From positions 1 through 20,581 of the forward strand of contig JBBECF010000126.1 in the NCBI GenBank assembly GCA_040881945.1: a stretch of DNA of 20,581 nucleotides, written 5' to 3'. This document shows positions 1 through 7,136 of the stretch, one piece after another. Position numbers and translations under genes: made by a program. This DNA comes from JBBECF01 sp040881945. GTDB lineage: Bacteria; Pseudomonadota; Alphaproteobacteria; Dongiales; Dongiaceae. The notes under the pieces are model-generated. The model saw only the letters and a list, made by a program, of their open reading frames with translations. It did not search any database and was not told the origin of the DNA. Every line of letters starts with the position of its first letter. Position 1 is the stretch's first letter.

Positions 1-40
1 TGCAGGGAATCAGCGCCCCTTTCCTGCTGACACAAAACAA

Positions 41-70
41 TTGACGTTACCCGGTCAAATCCGATATAGA
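41..70 (+). promoter_or_regulatory. Possible promoter / operator-like inverted repeat
   Basis: TTGACG at 41-46 is followed after 18 bases by TATAGA at 65-70, a fair sigma-70-like pair pointing rightward. The same stretch holds the inverted repeat TTGAC (41-45) / GTCAA (54-58). No plus-strand gene follows, so a promoter here would read antisense into the antitoxin gene. The inverted repeat could instead be an operator for a gene beyond the left edge. The rest of 1-88 shows nothing else. Confidence 0.25.
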
Positions 71-88
71 CAAGTTTCTTCCCGTTCG

Positions 89-364
89 TCAGGCGGCTTC
101 GACCTCCCGGACGATGCGTGCGCCGGCCTTGCGCTCCGCCATCGCGAGGTCGTATTGGCTTTGCAGCGCGAGCCAGAAGCGGCCGCCGTTTCCGAAGTAG
201 CGGCCGAGCCGCAGGGCCGTCTCCGGGCCGATCGCGCGCTTGCCGTTGACGATCTCGATGATCCGGCCGGGCGGCACCCGCAGCGCGCGCGCCAGCGCAT
301 TGGCCGAGAGTTCGCGCGCCGTCATCTCGCGCTTGAGCAACCGGCCGGGATGTACCGGAACCAT
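89..364 (-). CDS. higA: HigA-family antitoxin, XRE-type helix-turn-helix protein
   Basis: A 91-residue protein of the HigA/VapI addiction-module antidote family. The N-terminal HPGRLLK motif leads into an HTH (roughly residues 15-60, with ALARALRVPPGRI and the family-typical IVNGKRAI), followed by ALRLGRYFGNG and FWLALQSQYDL, the standard HigA C-terminal part. In the family it neutralises the HigB mRNA interferase and represses its own operon. I chose the ATG at 364 because GGAGG lies exactly 6 bases upstream; the ATG at 370 abuts that GGAGG and would be badly placed. The gene starts 12 bases after the stop of the upstream glycosylase gene and is probably co-transcribed with it. HigB is normally encoded directly upstream of HigA, but that place is taken by the glycosylase, so this looks like an orphan antitoxin within the visible DNA. 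It may act only as a repressor. Confidence 0.85.
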   Translation of the reverse strand: MVPVHPGRLLKREMTARELSANALARALRVPPGRIIEIVNGKRAIGPETALRLGRYFGNGGRFWLALQSQYDLAMAERKAGARIVREVEAA

Positions 365-370
365 CCTCAT

Positions 371-375
371 CCTCC
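371..375 (-). promoter_or_regulatory. Ribosome binding site deciding the higA start
   Basis: GGAGG on the minus strand, 6 bases before the ATG at 364. It favours that start over the ATG at 370. It lies just past the TGA of the upstream glycosylase gene (377-379), so the two genes are likely translationally linked. Confidence 0.6.
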
Positions 376-376
376 G

Positions 377-1603
377 TCAATGACAGTTTGGCGTCACGCG
401 CAGCGCCCCGCGCAAGGCGCCCGCCAGGTCGCCGCGGCGGCCGACGGCGACGCGGTCGAGGTCGAGCCAGGCGGCGAGGCGGCGGAGTTCGTCGGCGAGG
501 GCTTCGGCGACGGCGCCGGGGTTCGCGCCGGGTTCGCCGTGGGCGGCCTGGATGCGCAGCGTGCCGGCGGCCCGGTCGGCCTTCAGATCGACGCGCGCGA
601 CCAACGCTTCGTCGAGCAGGAAGGGCAGCACGTAGTAGCCGTACTGCCGGCGCGGCGCCGGCGTGTAGATCTCGATCCGGTAGCGGAAGCCGAACAGGCG
701 TTCGGTCCGCGCCCGCTCCCAGATCAGCGGGTCGAAGGGCGACAGCAGGGCCGCGCCCCGGACGCGCCGCGGGTGGCGCGCGGCGGGGTCGAGATAGCCC
801 GCCTGCTTCCAGCCTTCGACCCGCACCGGCAGGAGCGCGCCCGCTTCGGCGAGCTCCGCCACGCAGCGTTTCGCCGCCGCCACGGGCAGGCGGAAATAGT
901 CGCGCAGATCGGCTTCCGTCGCGACGCCGAGGGCGTGGGCGGCCAGCCGGACCAGGTCGCGCTGGGCGTCGGCCTCCGGCGGCGTCGGCAGGGCCAAGAT
1001 ATCGGCCGGCAGGGCGCGTTCCGGCAGGTCGTAGACGCGCTCGAAGCCGCGCCGCGTCGCCGCCGTGACCCGGCCGGTCCAGAACAGGTATTCGAGCGCG
1101 ATCTTGCCGTCGGAGCGGCCCCACCAAGGGCCGCTCCGACGGCCGCCATTGCTCAGGTCCCGCGCGCTCAGCTCGCCCCGGTCGCGGACTTCGGCCAGCA
1201 CGTCCTTCACGAAGGCCGGCCGCTCGCGCGCGAACCGCCAAAAGCCGTCCCAGACGCCCTGCCCGCGCTCCGCCCGCGCCATGCGCCAGCGCAGCAGCGG
1301 GTGCAGCGCCAAGGGCAGCAGCGAGGCTTCGTGCGCCCAGTATTCGAACAGCGCCCGGCGGCCGGGACCGAACGCCTTGCGGTCGAGGCACGTCCGGTCA
1401 TAGGGGCCGAGGCGCGAGAACGCCGGCAGGTAGTGCGAGCGCACCAGGACATTGACCGAATCGAGTTGCAACAGCCCCATGCGGCCGATCGCCCGGCCGA
1501 TGCGCCGCCAGTCGGCCGCGCCGCCCGCCCGCCGCGCGCCGAAGCCCTGGGCGGCGAGCGCGATCCGCCGAGCCTCGGCCAGGCTCAGTGAGTCGCTCGC
1601 CAT
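377..1603 (-). CDS. YcaQ/AlkX-type winged-helix DNA glycosylase
   Basis: A 408-residue protein of the HTH_42 (DUF1006) winged-helix family, whose studied members (AlkZ, YcaQ/AlkX) are DNA glycosylases that unhook interstrand crosslinks or remove bulky alkylated bases. The N-terminal half carries LLQLDSVNV; its Q46-x-D48 is the Q-hydrophobic-D catalytic motif of the YcaQ/AlkX branch rather than the QxQ of AlkZ. Other family-typical stretches are EYWAHEASLLP, GRSDGKIALEYLFWTGRV and LLSPFDPLIWERAR. I placed the start at the ATG at 1603, where homology-like sequence begins. An in-frame GTG at 1621 and an ATG at 1645 are alternatives, but both would read into the G-rich repeat. It sits 120 bases or more downstream of the dehydrogenase gene, separated by that repeat, and is followed closely by the antitoxin gene. 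Family call is strong; substrate is not visible. Confidence 0.85.
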   Translation of the reverse strand: MASDSLSLAEARRIALAAQGFGARRAGGAADWRRIGRAIGRMGLLQLDSVNVLVRSHYLPAFSRLGPYDRTCLDRKAFGPGRRALFEYWAHEASLLPLALHPLLRWRMARAERGQGVWDGFWRFARERPAFVKDVLAEVRDRGELSARDLSNGGRRSGPWWGRSDGKIALEYLFWTGRVTAATRRGFERVYDLPERALPADILALPTPPEADAQRDLVRLAAHALGVATEADLRDYFRLPVAAAKRCVAELAEAGALLPVRVEGWKQAGYLDPAARHPRRVRGAALLSPFDPLIWERARTERLFGFRYRIEIYTPAPRRQYGYYVLPFLLDEALVARVDLKADRAAGTLRIQAAHGEPGANPGAVAEALADELRRLAAWLDLDRVAVGRRGDLAGALRGALRVTPNCH

Positions 1604-1623
1604 ATCCGTCGCGGCCGTCACAG

Positions 1624-1719
1624 CCCCACCCCATCCCTCCCACATCGAGGGGGAGGGGGTAAGGCATCGCGCGCAAGAAAATTCCCTCCCCCCTTGTGGG
1701 GGAGGGTCAGGGTGGGGGG
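1624..1719. repeat. Composite G-rich inverted repeat (REP-like intergenic element)
   Basis: The outer arms are CCCCACCCCATCCCTCCC (1624-1641) and a near-complement at 1702-1719 (16 of 18 positions pair). Inside lie two smaller hairpins: CCCTCCC / GGGAGGG around 1635-1657, and CCCTCCC (1684-1690) with GGGAGGG (1700-1706). Both arms also fit G-quadruplex patterns, plus strand at 1698-1719 and minus strand at 1624-1641. Similar C/G-rich intergenic palindromes are widespread in alphaproteobacterial genomes (from general knowledge, not searched). The element lies between the dehydrogenase stop and the glycosylase start, so it could act as terminator, mRNA stabiliser or dispersed repeat. It fills most of the 1604-1765 intergenic stretch. 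Confidence 0.8.
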
Positions 1720-1765
1720 TGAGCCCGGCGCCGTAGCGGTGGGTCGTGCCGGGAACATGCGCCCC

Positions 1766-2536
1766 CTACAACCCCACGCTGAAGCCGCCGTCGACGGTGA
1801 CGATGCTACCGGTCATGTAGCCCGAGGCCGCCGAGGCAAGCAGCAGCAGCGCGCCGTCGAGCTCGTCGTGCCGGCCGGTGCGGCGCAAGGGGATGCGCTC
1901 GACCAGCGCCTGGCCCGCCTCGCCGGCGAGGAAGCCGCGGTTGAGGTCGGTCGCGAAATAGCCGGGCGCGATGGCGTTGACGCGGATGTCGTGGCGCGCC
2001 AGGGTCAGCGCCAGCGTGCGCGTGAGCTGCATCAGCCCGGCCTTCGAGGCGCTGTAGGCGGCGACCCGGCCCATGGCGCGCACGCCCAGGATCGAGCCGA
2101 TGTTGACGATGCGCCCGCCATGGCCGAGGCGGACCATGTGACGCGCCACCTCCTGGGACATCCGCCAGGCGCCCTTCAGGTTGGTGTCGAACACCCGGTC
2201 CCAGTCGGCCTCGTCCTGTTCCAGCGGCGCCTGCGTGTCGGCCGTGCCGGCGTTGTTGACCAAAATCCCGATCGGCCCCAGCTCGGTCTCCGCCGCGGCG
2301 ACGGCGTCGCGCACGCTTTGTCCGTCGGTCACGTCGAGCGCGACCGGGAAGGCGCGGCCGTCGAAGGCCTCGATCTCGCGCGCCACCTCGGCGAGGCGCT
2401 CGGTGCGCCGCGCCGCCAGCGCGACCTTGGCGCCGGCGCGCGCCAGGGTCACGGCGAAGCGCCGGCCGAGGCCGCTCGACGCGCCGGTGACGATCGCCGC
2501 TTGGCCGCTCAGGTCGAAGAGGTCGTTCGTCGTCAT
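1766..2536 (-). CDS. Short-chain dehydrogenase/reductase (SDR), classical type
   Basis: A 256-residue NAD(P)-dependent oxidoreductase. The Rossmann nucleotide-binding motif TGASSGLG is at residues 17-24, NNAG at 94-97, and the catalytic Ser148, Tyr161 and Lys165 lie in NIGSI and YSASK. The C-terminus has the usual IRVNAIAPGY and a late VTVDGG motif. Arg43-Arg44 after beta-strand 2 (AARRTERL) suggest NADP(H) preference, as inference. Its ATG overlaps the stop of the upstream acyl-CoA ligase as ATGA (2533-2536), so the two are translationally coupled and probably act in one pathway, for example reduction or oxidation of a hydroxyacyl- or ketoacyl-CoA made after ligation. The actual substrate cannot be read from the sequence. 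Confidence 0.92.
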   Translation of the reverse strand: MTTNDLFDLSGQAAIVTGASSGLGRRFAVTLARAGAKVALAARRTERLAEVAREIEAFDGRAFPVALDVTDGQSVRDAVAAAETELGPIGILVNNAGTADTQAPLEQDEADWDRVFDTNLKGAWRMSQEVARHMVRLGHGGRIVNIGSILGVRAMGRVAAYSASKAGLMQLTRTLALTLARHDIRVNAIAPGYFATDLNRGFLAGEAGQALVERIPLRRTGRHDELDGALLLLASAASGYMTGSIVTVDGGFSVGL

Positions 2537-4176
2537 CGGCCGCCGCCGAGCGCCCGCGCCCGGTCGCGCAGGGCGAACTTCTGGATCTTGCCGGTCGAGG
2601 TCTTGGGCAGCGGCCCGAACACCACCGTCCGCGGCGCCTTGAAATGCGCCATGCGGTCGCGGCACCAGGCGACGATCTCGGCCTCGCCGGCCGCCGCGCC
2701 GTCCTTCAGCGTGACGAAGGCGCAAGGGGTCTCGCCCCATTTGTCGTCGGGGCGCGCGACGACCGCGGCCTCGAGCACCGCCGGGTGGCGGTACAGCGCC
2801 TCCTCGATCTCCAGGCTGGAGATGTTCTCGCCGCCCGAGATGATGACGTCCTTGGCGCGGTCCTTGATCTCGACATAGCCGTCGGAGTGGCGCACGGCGA
2901 GGTCGCCGGTATGCAGCCAGCCGCCGCGGAACGCCGCTTCGCTGGCCGCCGGATTCTTCAGATAACCCTTCATCACCGTGTTGCCGCGCAGCATCAGCTC
3001 ACCGAGGCTGGCGCCGTCCCGCGGCAGCTCGGCCAGGGTCTCCGGGTCGGCGACCATCGCGTCCTGCATCGTCGGGTAAACCACTCCCTGGCGCGCCATC
3101 ATCCGCGCCCGATCGGCGGACGGCAGCGCGTCCCATTCGTCCTGCCAGGCGCACAGCGTGGTCGGGCCGTAGGTCTCGGTCAAGCCGTACAGATGCGTGA
3201 CGCGGAAGCCGTTCAGCTCCATCGCCTCGATCACGGCGCTGGGCGGCGCGGCGCCGCCGGTCGCGACCTCGACGATGCGGTCGAACTTGACCTTCGCCGA
3301 GTCCGGCGCCTGCGCCAGCATGTTGAGCACGATCGGCGCGCCGCACAGATTCGTGACGCCGTGGCGCTTGATCGTCGCGTAGACCAGCGCCGGATCGAAC
3401 CGGCGCAGGCACACATGGGTGGCCGCCGCCGCCGTCACCGCCCAGGTGAAGGACCAGCCGTTGCAGTGGAACATCGGCAGGGTCCACAGATAGACCGAGC
3501 GCGCGTCGAGGCCGCAGACCAGGATGTCGCCGAGCGCGTTCAGATAGGCGCCGCGGTGGTGATAGACGACGCCCTTCGGGTTGCCCGTCGTACCCGAGGT
3601 GTAGCTCAGCGCGATCGCCTGCCATTCGTCGGCCGGCGGCGTCCAGGCGAAGGCGGGGTCGCCGCCGGCCAGGAAGTCCTCGTATTCGATGACACCGACG
3701 CGCAAGTCTCCATGCGCATAGTCGGCGACGGGGTCGTCGATCTCGACGACATAGGGCGGCGCGTCGAGGCCGGCGAGCGCCTGCGCCGCCGTTTCGGCGT
3801 ATTCGCGGTCGACGATCAGCACCTTGGCCTCGCCATGGGCCAAGCAGAACGCGACCGTCGCCGGATCGAGGCGGATGTTGAGGGTGTTCAGGACGGCCCC
3901 CAGCATCGGCACGCCGTAATGCGCCTCCAGGGTCGCCGGGATGTTGCCGGCGAGCACCGCCACGGTGTCGCCGCGGCCGACGCCGCGCGCGGCGAGCGCG
4001 CTCGCCAGCCGGCGGCAGCGCGCGTCGAATTCGCGGTAGCTGTAGGCGCGCTCGCCGTGGATCACCGCGGTCTTGGCCGGATACACCGCGGCGGCGCGCT
4101 CGAGGAAGCCGAGCGGCGTCAGCGCCGCGTAGTTGGCGGCGTTGCGCTCAAGGAACCGGTCGTAGATGCCGGCCAT
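2533..4176 (-). CDS. AMP-forming acyl-CoA ligase (FadD/DmdB-like)
   Basis: A 547-residue ANL-superfamily enzyme that activates a carboxylic acid with ATP to an acyl-adenylate and then to the CoA thioester. The phosphate loop YTSGTTGNPKG is at residues 192-202, followed by PMFHCNGW, YGLTETYGP, the hinge-region WLHTGDLAVRHSDGY with IKDRAKDVIISGGENIS, and the C-terminal PKTSTGKIQK with catalytic Lys530. Length and motif set fit medium-chain or branched/short acyl ligases, including methylmercaptopropionate-CoA ligases, but the substrate is uncertain. The ATG at 4176 is preferred over the TTG or GTG-type starts upstream because homology-like sequence (IYDRFLERNAANY) starts there. The leader immediately before it is a run of G-tracts. 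It is divergent from the oxidoreductase/valine gene cluster, with only 107 bases between, and its stop overlaps the start of the dehydrogenase. Confidence 0.92.
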   Translation of the reverse strand: MAGIYDRFLERNAANYAALTPLGFLERAAAVYPAKTAVIHGERAYSYREFDARCRRLASALAARGVGRGDTVAVLAGNIPATLEAHYGVPMLGAVLNTLNIRLDPATVAFCLAHGEAKVLIVDREYAETAAQALAGLDAPPYVVEIDDPVADYAHGDLRVGVIEYEDFLAGGDPAFAWTPPADEWQAIALSYTSGTTGNPKGVVYHHRGAYLNALGDILVCGLDARSVYLWTLPMFHCNGWSFTWAVTAAAATHVCLRRFDPALVYATIKRHGVTNLCGAPIVLNMLAQAPDSAKVKFDRIVEVATGGAAPPSAVIEAMELNGFRVTHLYGLTETYGPTTLCAWQDEWDALPSADRARMMARQGVVYPTMQDAMVADPETLAELPRDGASLGELMLRGNTVMKGYLKNPAASEAAFRGGWLHTGDLAVRHSDGYVEIKDRAKDVIISGGENISSLEIEEALYRHPAVLEAAVVARPDDKWGETPCAFVTLKDGAAAGEAEIVAWCRDRMAHFKAPRTVVFGPLPKTSTGKIQKFALRDRARALGGGR

Positions 4177-4179
4177 ACT

Positions 4180-4201
4180 CCCTATCCCCTTCCCCGGCCC
4201 C
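4180..4201 (-). other. Putative G-quadruplex motif in the ligase ribosome-binding region
   Basis: On the minus strand the tracts run GGGG, CC, GGGG, AA, GGGG, ATA, GGG, ending 3 bases before the ligase ATG. Four G-tracts with loops of 2, 2 and 3 fit the standard G-quadruplex pattern. The purine-rich tracts are also the only Shine-Dalgarno-like sequence for this gene, so folding would hide the ribosome site. The pattern is seen; the function is inference. Confidence 0.5.
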
Positions 4202-4283
4202 ATTTCGGCTGCGCCGGCCGGCAGTTTCGCGGTATCGTCGGGCGCTGCGGCGGGATCGTCAAGGCCGCGGCGGAGGCGGGCGC

Positions 4284-4940
4284 ATGCGACTGGACATCTT
4301 CTCCGACACGATCTGCCCGTGGTGCTTCATCGGCAAGCGGCGGCTCGAGCGCGCGCTGGCGACGCGGCCGCAGCCCGATCTGGCGATCCGCTGGCGGGCC
4401 TTCCAGCTCAACCCCGACATGCCGCCGGACGGCATGGACCGGCATGCCTATCTGGAGGCGAAATTCGGCGGCGCCGCCCGCACCGCCCGCGTCTATGACG
4501 CCGTGACCGCCGCCGGCGCCGGCGAGGGCATCGATTTCGATTTCGGCCGCATCGGGCGCACGCCGAATACGCTCGAGTCGCACCGGCTGCTGCGCTTCGC
4601 CTTCGACCAGGGCCGCCAGGACGCGCTCGTCGAAACCCTGTTCCGGACGTATTTCATCGACGGCGCCGACATCGGCGACCGCGCCGTTCTCGCCGCCGCC
4701 GCCGCCGAGGCCGGGCTGGACGCGGACGCGGCGCGGCGCTTCCTCGAGGGCGACGCCGAGGCGGATTCCGTCCGGGACGAGGACGTACTGGCCCGCCGCC
4801 AGGGCATCAATGGCGTCCCCTGTTTCGTCTTCAACGGCCGCTTCGGACTCTCCGGAGCGCAAGACCCCGAGGTGTTCTTCCAGCTCTTCGACCTCGCCCG
4901 CGAGGACGACGCCGCCGAGCGCGAGGCGGCGGCAGGCTAA
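4284..4940 (+). CDS. DsbA-family oxidoreductase, FrnE-like
   Basis: A 218-residue thioredoxin-fold protein without signal peptide, so probably cytoplasmic. The redox motif C11-P-W-C14 follows the first strand (LDIFSDTI). The helical insertion seen in FrnE and 2-hydroxychromene-2-carboxylate isomerase-like proteins covers the middle, and the cis-proline loop is at INGVPCFVFNGRF near residue 175. FrnE-type proteins act as disulfide isomerases or glutathione-linked oxidoreductases; the exact reaction here is unknown. GGAGG at 4272-4276 lies 7 bases before the ATG. The next gene begins 10 bases after the stop, so it is the first gene of the valine-degradation transcript, with no obvious biochemical reason to be there. 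Confidence 0.9.
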   Translation: MRLDIFSDTICPWCFIGKRRLERALATRPQPDLAIRWRAFQLNPDMPPDGMDRHAYLEAKFGGAARTARVYDAVTAAGAGEGIDFDFGRIGRTPNTLESHRLLRFAFDQGRQDALVETLFRTYFIDGADIGDRAVLAAAAAEAGLDADAARRFLEGDAEADSVRDEDVLARRQGINGVPCFVFNGRFGLSGAQDPEVFFQLFDLAREDDAAEREAAAG

Positions 4941-4950
4941 AGGCGAAAGC

Positions 4951-6090
4951 GTGACCTTCGACCTCACCGAGGAGCAACGCGCGTTTCAGGCGACGGCGCG
5001 GCAGTTCGCGGCGGCGGAGATGGCGCCCTACGCCGCCGCCTGGGACGAGGACAAGGTGTTTCCGGTCGAGACGCTGCGCAAGGCCGCCGCGCTCGGCTTC
5101 GCCGGCCTTTACGTGCGCGACGACGTCGGCGGCGCCGGGCTGACGCGGCGCGACGCCGCGATCGTGTTCGAGGAACTGGCCGCCGCCTGTCCCTCGACCG
5201 CGGCCTATCTCTCGATCCACAACATGGTCGCCTGGATGATCGACCGCTTCGGCGCCGAGGCGCAGCGCCGCCGCTGGCTGCCGTCGCTGCTGACCATGCA
5301 ACGCCTCGCCAGCTATTGCCTGACCGAGCCGGGGTCGGGCTCGGACGCCGCCGCCCTCGCGACCCGCGCCGAGCGCGACGGCGACGATTATGTCCTCAAC
5401 GGCACCAAGGCGTTCGTCTCCGGCGCGGGCGCGAGCGATCTCTATCTGGTCATGGTCCGCACCGGCGGGCCGGGGTCGGGCGGCATCTCCAGCCTGCTCG
5501 TGGAGAAAGGCGCGCCCGGCCTGTCTTTCGGCCGGCCGGAACGCAAGCTCGGCTGGAACTCGCAGCCGACCGCCATGGTGGTCTTCGCGGACTGCCGCGT
5601 GGCCGTTGCGAACCGCCTCGGCGAGGAAGGCGCCGGCTTCAGGATCGCCATGCGGGGACTCGACGGCGGCCGGGTCAACATCGCGGCGTGCTCGCTCGGG
5701 GCCGCCCGCGCCTGCCTCGAGGCGGCCACGCGCCACCTCACCGAGCGCCGCCAGTTCGGCCGGCCGCTCGCCGAGTTCCAGGCGCTGCGCTTCCGCGTCG
5801 CCGACATGGCGACCGAGCTCGACGCCGCCCGCCTCATGGTCCACCGGGCGGCGGCGTCGCTCGATTCCGGCCACCCGGACGCGACGCTGCACTGCGCCAT
5901 GGCCAAGCGCTTCGCCACCGACGCCGGGTTCAAGATCTGCGACGAGGCGTTGCAGTTGCACGGCGGCTACGGGTACTTGCGCGATTTTCCGGTCGAGCGC
6001 TTGCTGCGCGATTCGCGGGTGCACCGCATCCTCGAAGGCACCAACGAGATCATGCGCCTGATCGTCGCGCGCCGCCTGCTCGGCGAATGA
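4951..6090 (+). CDS. Isobutyryl-CoA dehydrogenase (acyl-CoA dehydrogenase family)
   Basis: A 379-residue FAD-dependent acyl-CoA dehydrogenase, standard length for the short/branched-chain group. N-terminal helical domain, then CLTEPGSGSDAAAL (FAD/substrate strand motif), RRQFGRPLAEFQ, and the C-terminal QLHGGYGYLRDFPVER followed by ILEGTNEIMR, where Glu362 in EGTNE sits at the catalytic-base position. The start is a GTG at 4951; the open frame extends upstream inside the oxidoreductase gene but homology starts at TFDLTEEQRAF. The following two enzymes act on the next two intermediates of valine breakdown, which argues for isobutyryl-CoA oxidation to methacrylyl-CoA rather than a generic acyl substrate. 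Its stop overlaps the next ATG as ATGA. Family certain, substrate by context. Confidence 0.88.
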   Translation: MTFDLTEEQRAFQATARQFAAAEMAPYAAAWDEDKVFPVETLRKAAALGFAGLYVRDDVGGAGLTRRDAAIVFEELAAACPSTAAYLSIHNMVAWMIDRFGAEAQRRRWLPSLLTMQRLASYCLTEPGSGSDAAALATRAERDGDDYVLNGTKAFVSGAGASDLYLVMVRTGGPGSGGISSLLVEKGAPGLSFGRPERKLGWNSQPTAMVVFADCRVAVANRLGEEGAGFRIAMRGLDGGRVNIAACSLGAARACLEAATRHLTERRQFGRPLAEFQALRFRVADMATELDAARLMVHRAAASLDSGHPDATLHCAMAKRFATDAGFKICDEALQLHGGYGYLRDFPVERLLRDSRVHRILEGTNEIMRLIVARRLLGE

Positions 6091-7115
6091 GCGGCGCGCA
6101 ACCCATCCTGTTCGAGCGCCGGGGCAGGCTCGCCGTCGTCACCCTGAACCGGCCGGCCGCCCTCAACGCCCTGACCCTCGACATGATCCGCCAGCTCGAC
6201 CGGAAGCTGGCCGACTGGGCCGTCGACCCGTCGGTCGGGGCGGTCGTGATCCGCGGCGCCGGCGAGCGCGCGTTCTGCGCCGGCGGCGATGTGCGCGCCC
6301 TCTACGACGGCGACGCCGCCTACCGCGCCGCCTTCTACCGCGACGAATACCGCCTCGACCGCCGCGTCTTCCGCTTCCCCAAGCCCTATGTGGCGCTGAT
6401 CGACGGCGTCGTCATGGGCGGCGGCGTCGGGGTCTCCGTGCACGGCTCGCATCGGGTGGCGAGCGAGCGCACCCTGTTCGCCATGCCGGAGACCGGCATC
6501 GGCCTGTTTCCCGATGTCGGCGGCGGTTATTTCCTGCCGCGCCGCCCCGGCCGGATCGGCATGTACCTGGCGCTGACCGGCGCCCGGCTCGGCGCCGCCG
6601 ACTGCCTCTACGCCGGCATCGCCACGCACCATGTCCCCGGCGACCGGCTCGACGCCCTGGTGGACGCCCTGGCCGACGGCGATGTCGACGCCACCCTCGT
6701 CCGCTTCGCAACCGACCCCGGCCCACCGCCGCTGGCCGAACGCCGCGCGGCCATCGATCGCTGTTTCGCCGGCGGCTCGGTCGAAACGATCATCGCGACA
6801 TTGGAAGCCGAGTCCGGGGACTGGGCGCGCACCGCGCGCGCGACGCTGGCGGCCAAATCGCCGACCTCGTTGAAGCTCACATTCCGCCAGTTGAGCGCGG
6901 GCGCGACGCTCGACTTCGAGGCCGTCCTCGTCATGGAATACCGGCTCAGCCAGTTCTGCATGGCCGGCCACGATTTCTTCGAAGGCGTGCGCGCCGTGGT
7001 CATCGACAAGGACAACGCGCCGCGCTGGCGCCCGGCCACCCTCGCCGAGGTGACCGACGCCGAGATCGACCGCGCCTTCCGCCCGCTCGGCGATAGCGAC
7101 CTGAATTTCGACTGA
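6087..7115 (+). CDS. 3-hydroxyisobutyryl-CoA hydrolase (HIBCH type)
   Basis: A 342-residue crotonase-superfamily protein. The oxyanion-hole segments are FCAGGDVRALYDG (about 64-75) and VMGGGVG (109-115). MPETGIGLFPDVGGGYFL is the HIBCH signature, with Glu135 and Asp143 spaced as the catalytic Glu/Asp pair of the human enzyme. Length and C-terminal extension fit HIBCH better than enoyl-CoA hydratase (about 260 residues). It hydrolyses 3-hydroxyisobutyryl-CoA to the free acid. The step between the dehydrogenase and this enzyme (hydration of methacrylyl-CoA) needs an enoyl-CoA hydratase that is not in the window. Its start overlaps the dehydrogenase stop by four bases, so the two are coupled. 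A repeat element follows, before the next enzyme of the pathway. Confidence 0.92.
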   Translation: MSGAQPILFERRGRLAVVTLNRPAALNALTLDMIRQLDRKLADWAVDPSVGAVVIRGAGERAFCAGGDVRALYDGDAAYRAAFYRDEYRLDRRVFRFPKPYVALIDGVVMGGGVGVSVHGSHRVASERTLFAMPETGIGLFPDVGGGYFLPRRPGRIGMYLALTGARLGAADCLYAGIATHHVPGDRLDALVDALADGDVDATLVRFATDPGPPPLAERRAAIDRCFAGGSVETIIATLEAESGDWARTARATLAAKSPTSLKLTFRQLSAGATLDFEAVLVMEYRLSQFCMAGHDFFEGVRAVVIDKDNAPRWRPATLAEVTDAEIDRAFRPLGDSDLNFD

Positions 7116-7136
7116 CCGGACGATTGCTAAGGAAGA

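Noticed and set aside
41..1591. Plus-strand open frame of 516 codons opposite the glycosylase and higA
   Set aside because: Shadow of real minus-strand genes with clear family motifs; its composition is typical of antisense GC-rich reading.
2533..4176. Ligase plus dehydrogenase plus hydrolase as a DMSP (DmdBCD) pathway
   Set aside because: The hydrolase carries the HIBCH Glu/Asp signature and is followed by 3-hydroxyisobutyrate dehydrogenase, so valine degradation fits better; the ligase is on the opposite strand.
2644..4506. Plus-strand open frame of 620 codons opposite the acyl-CoA ligase
   Set aside because: Antisense shadow that runs out of frame into the FrnE gene; no recognisable protein.
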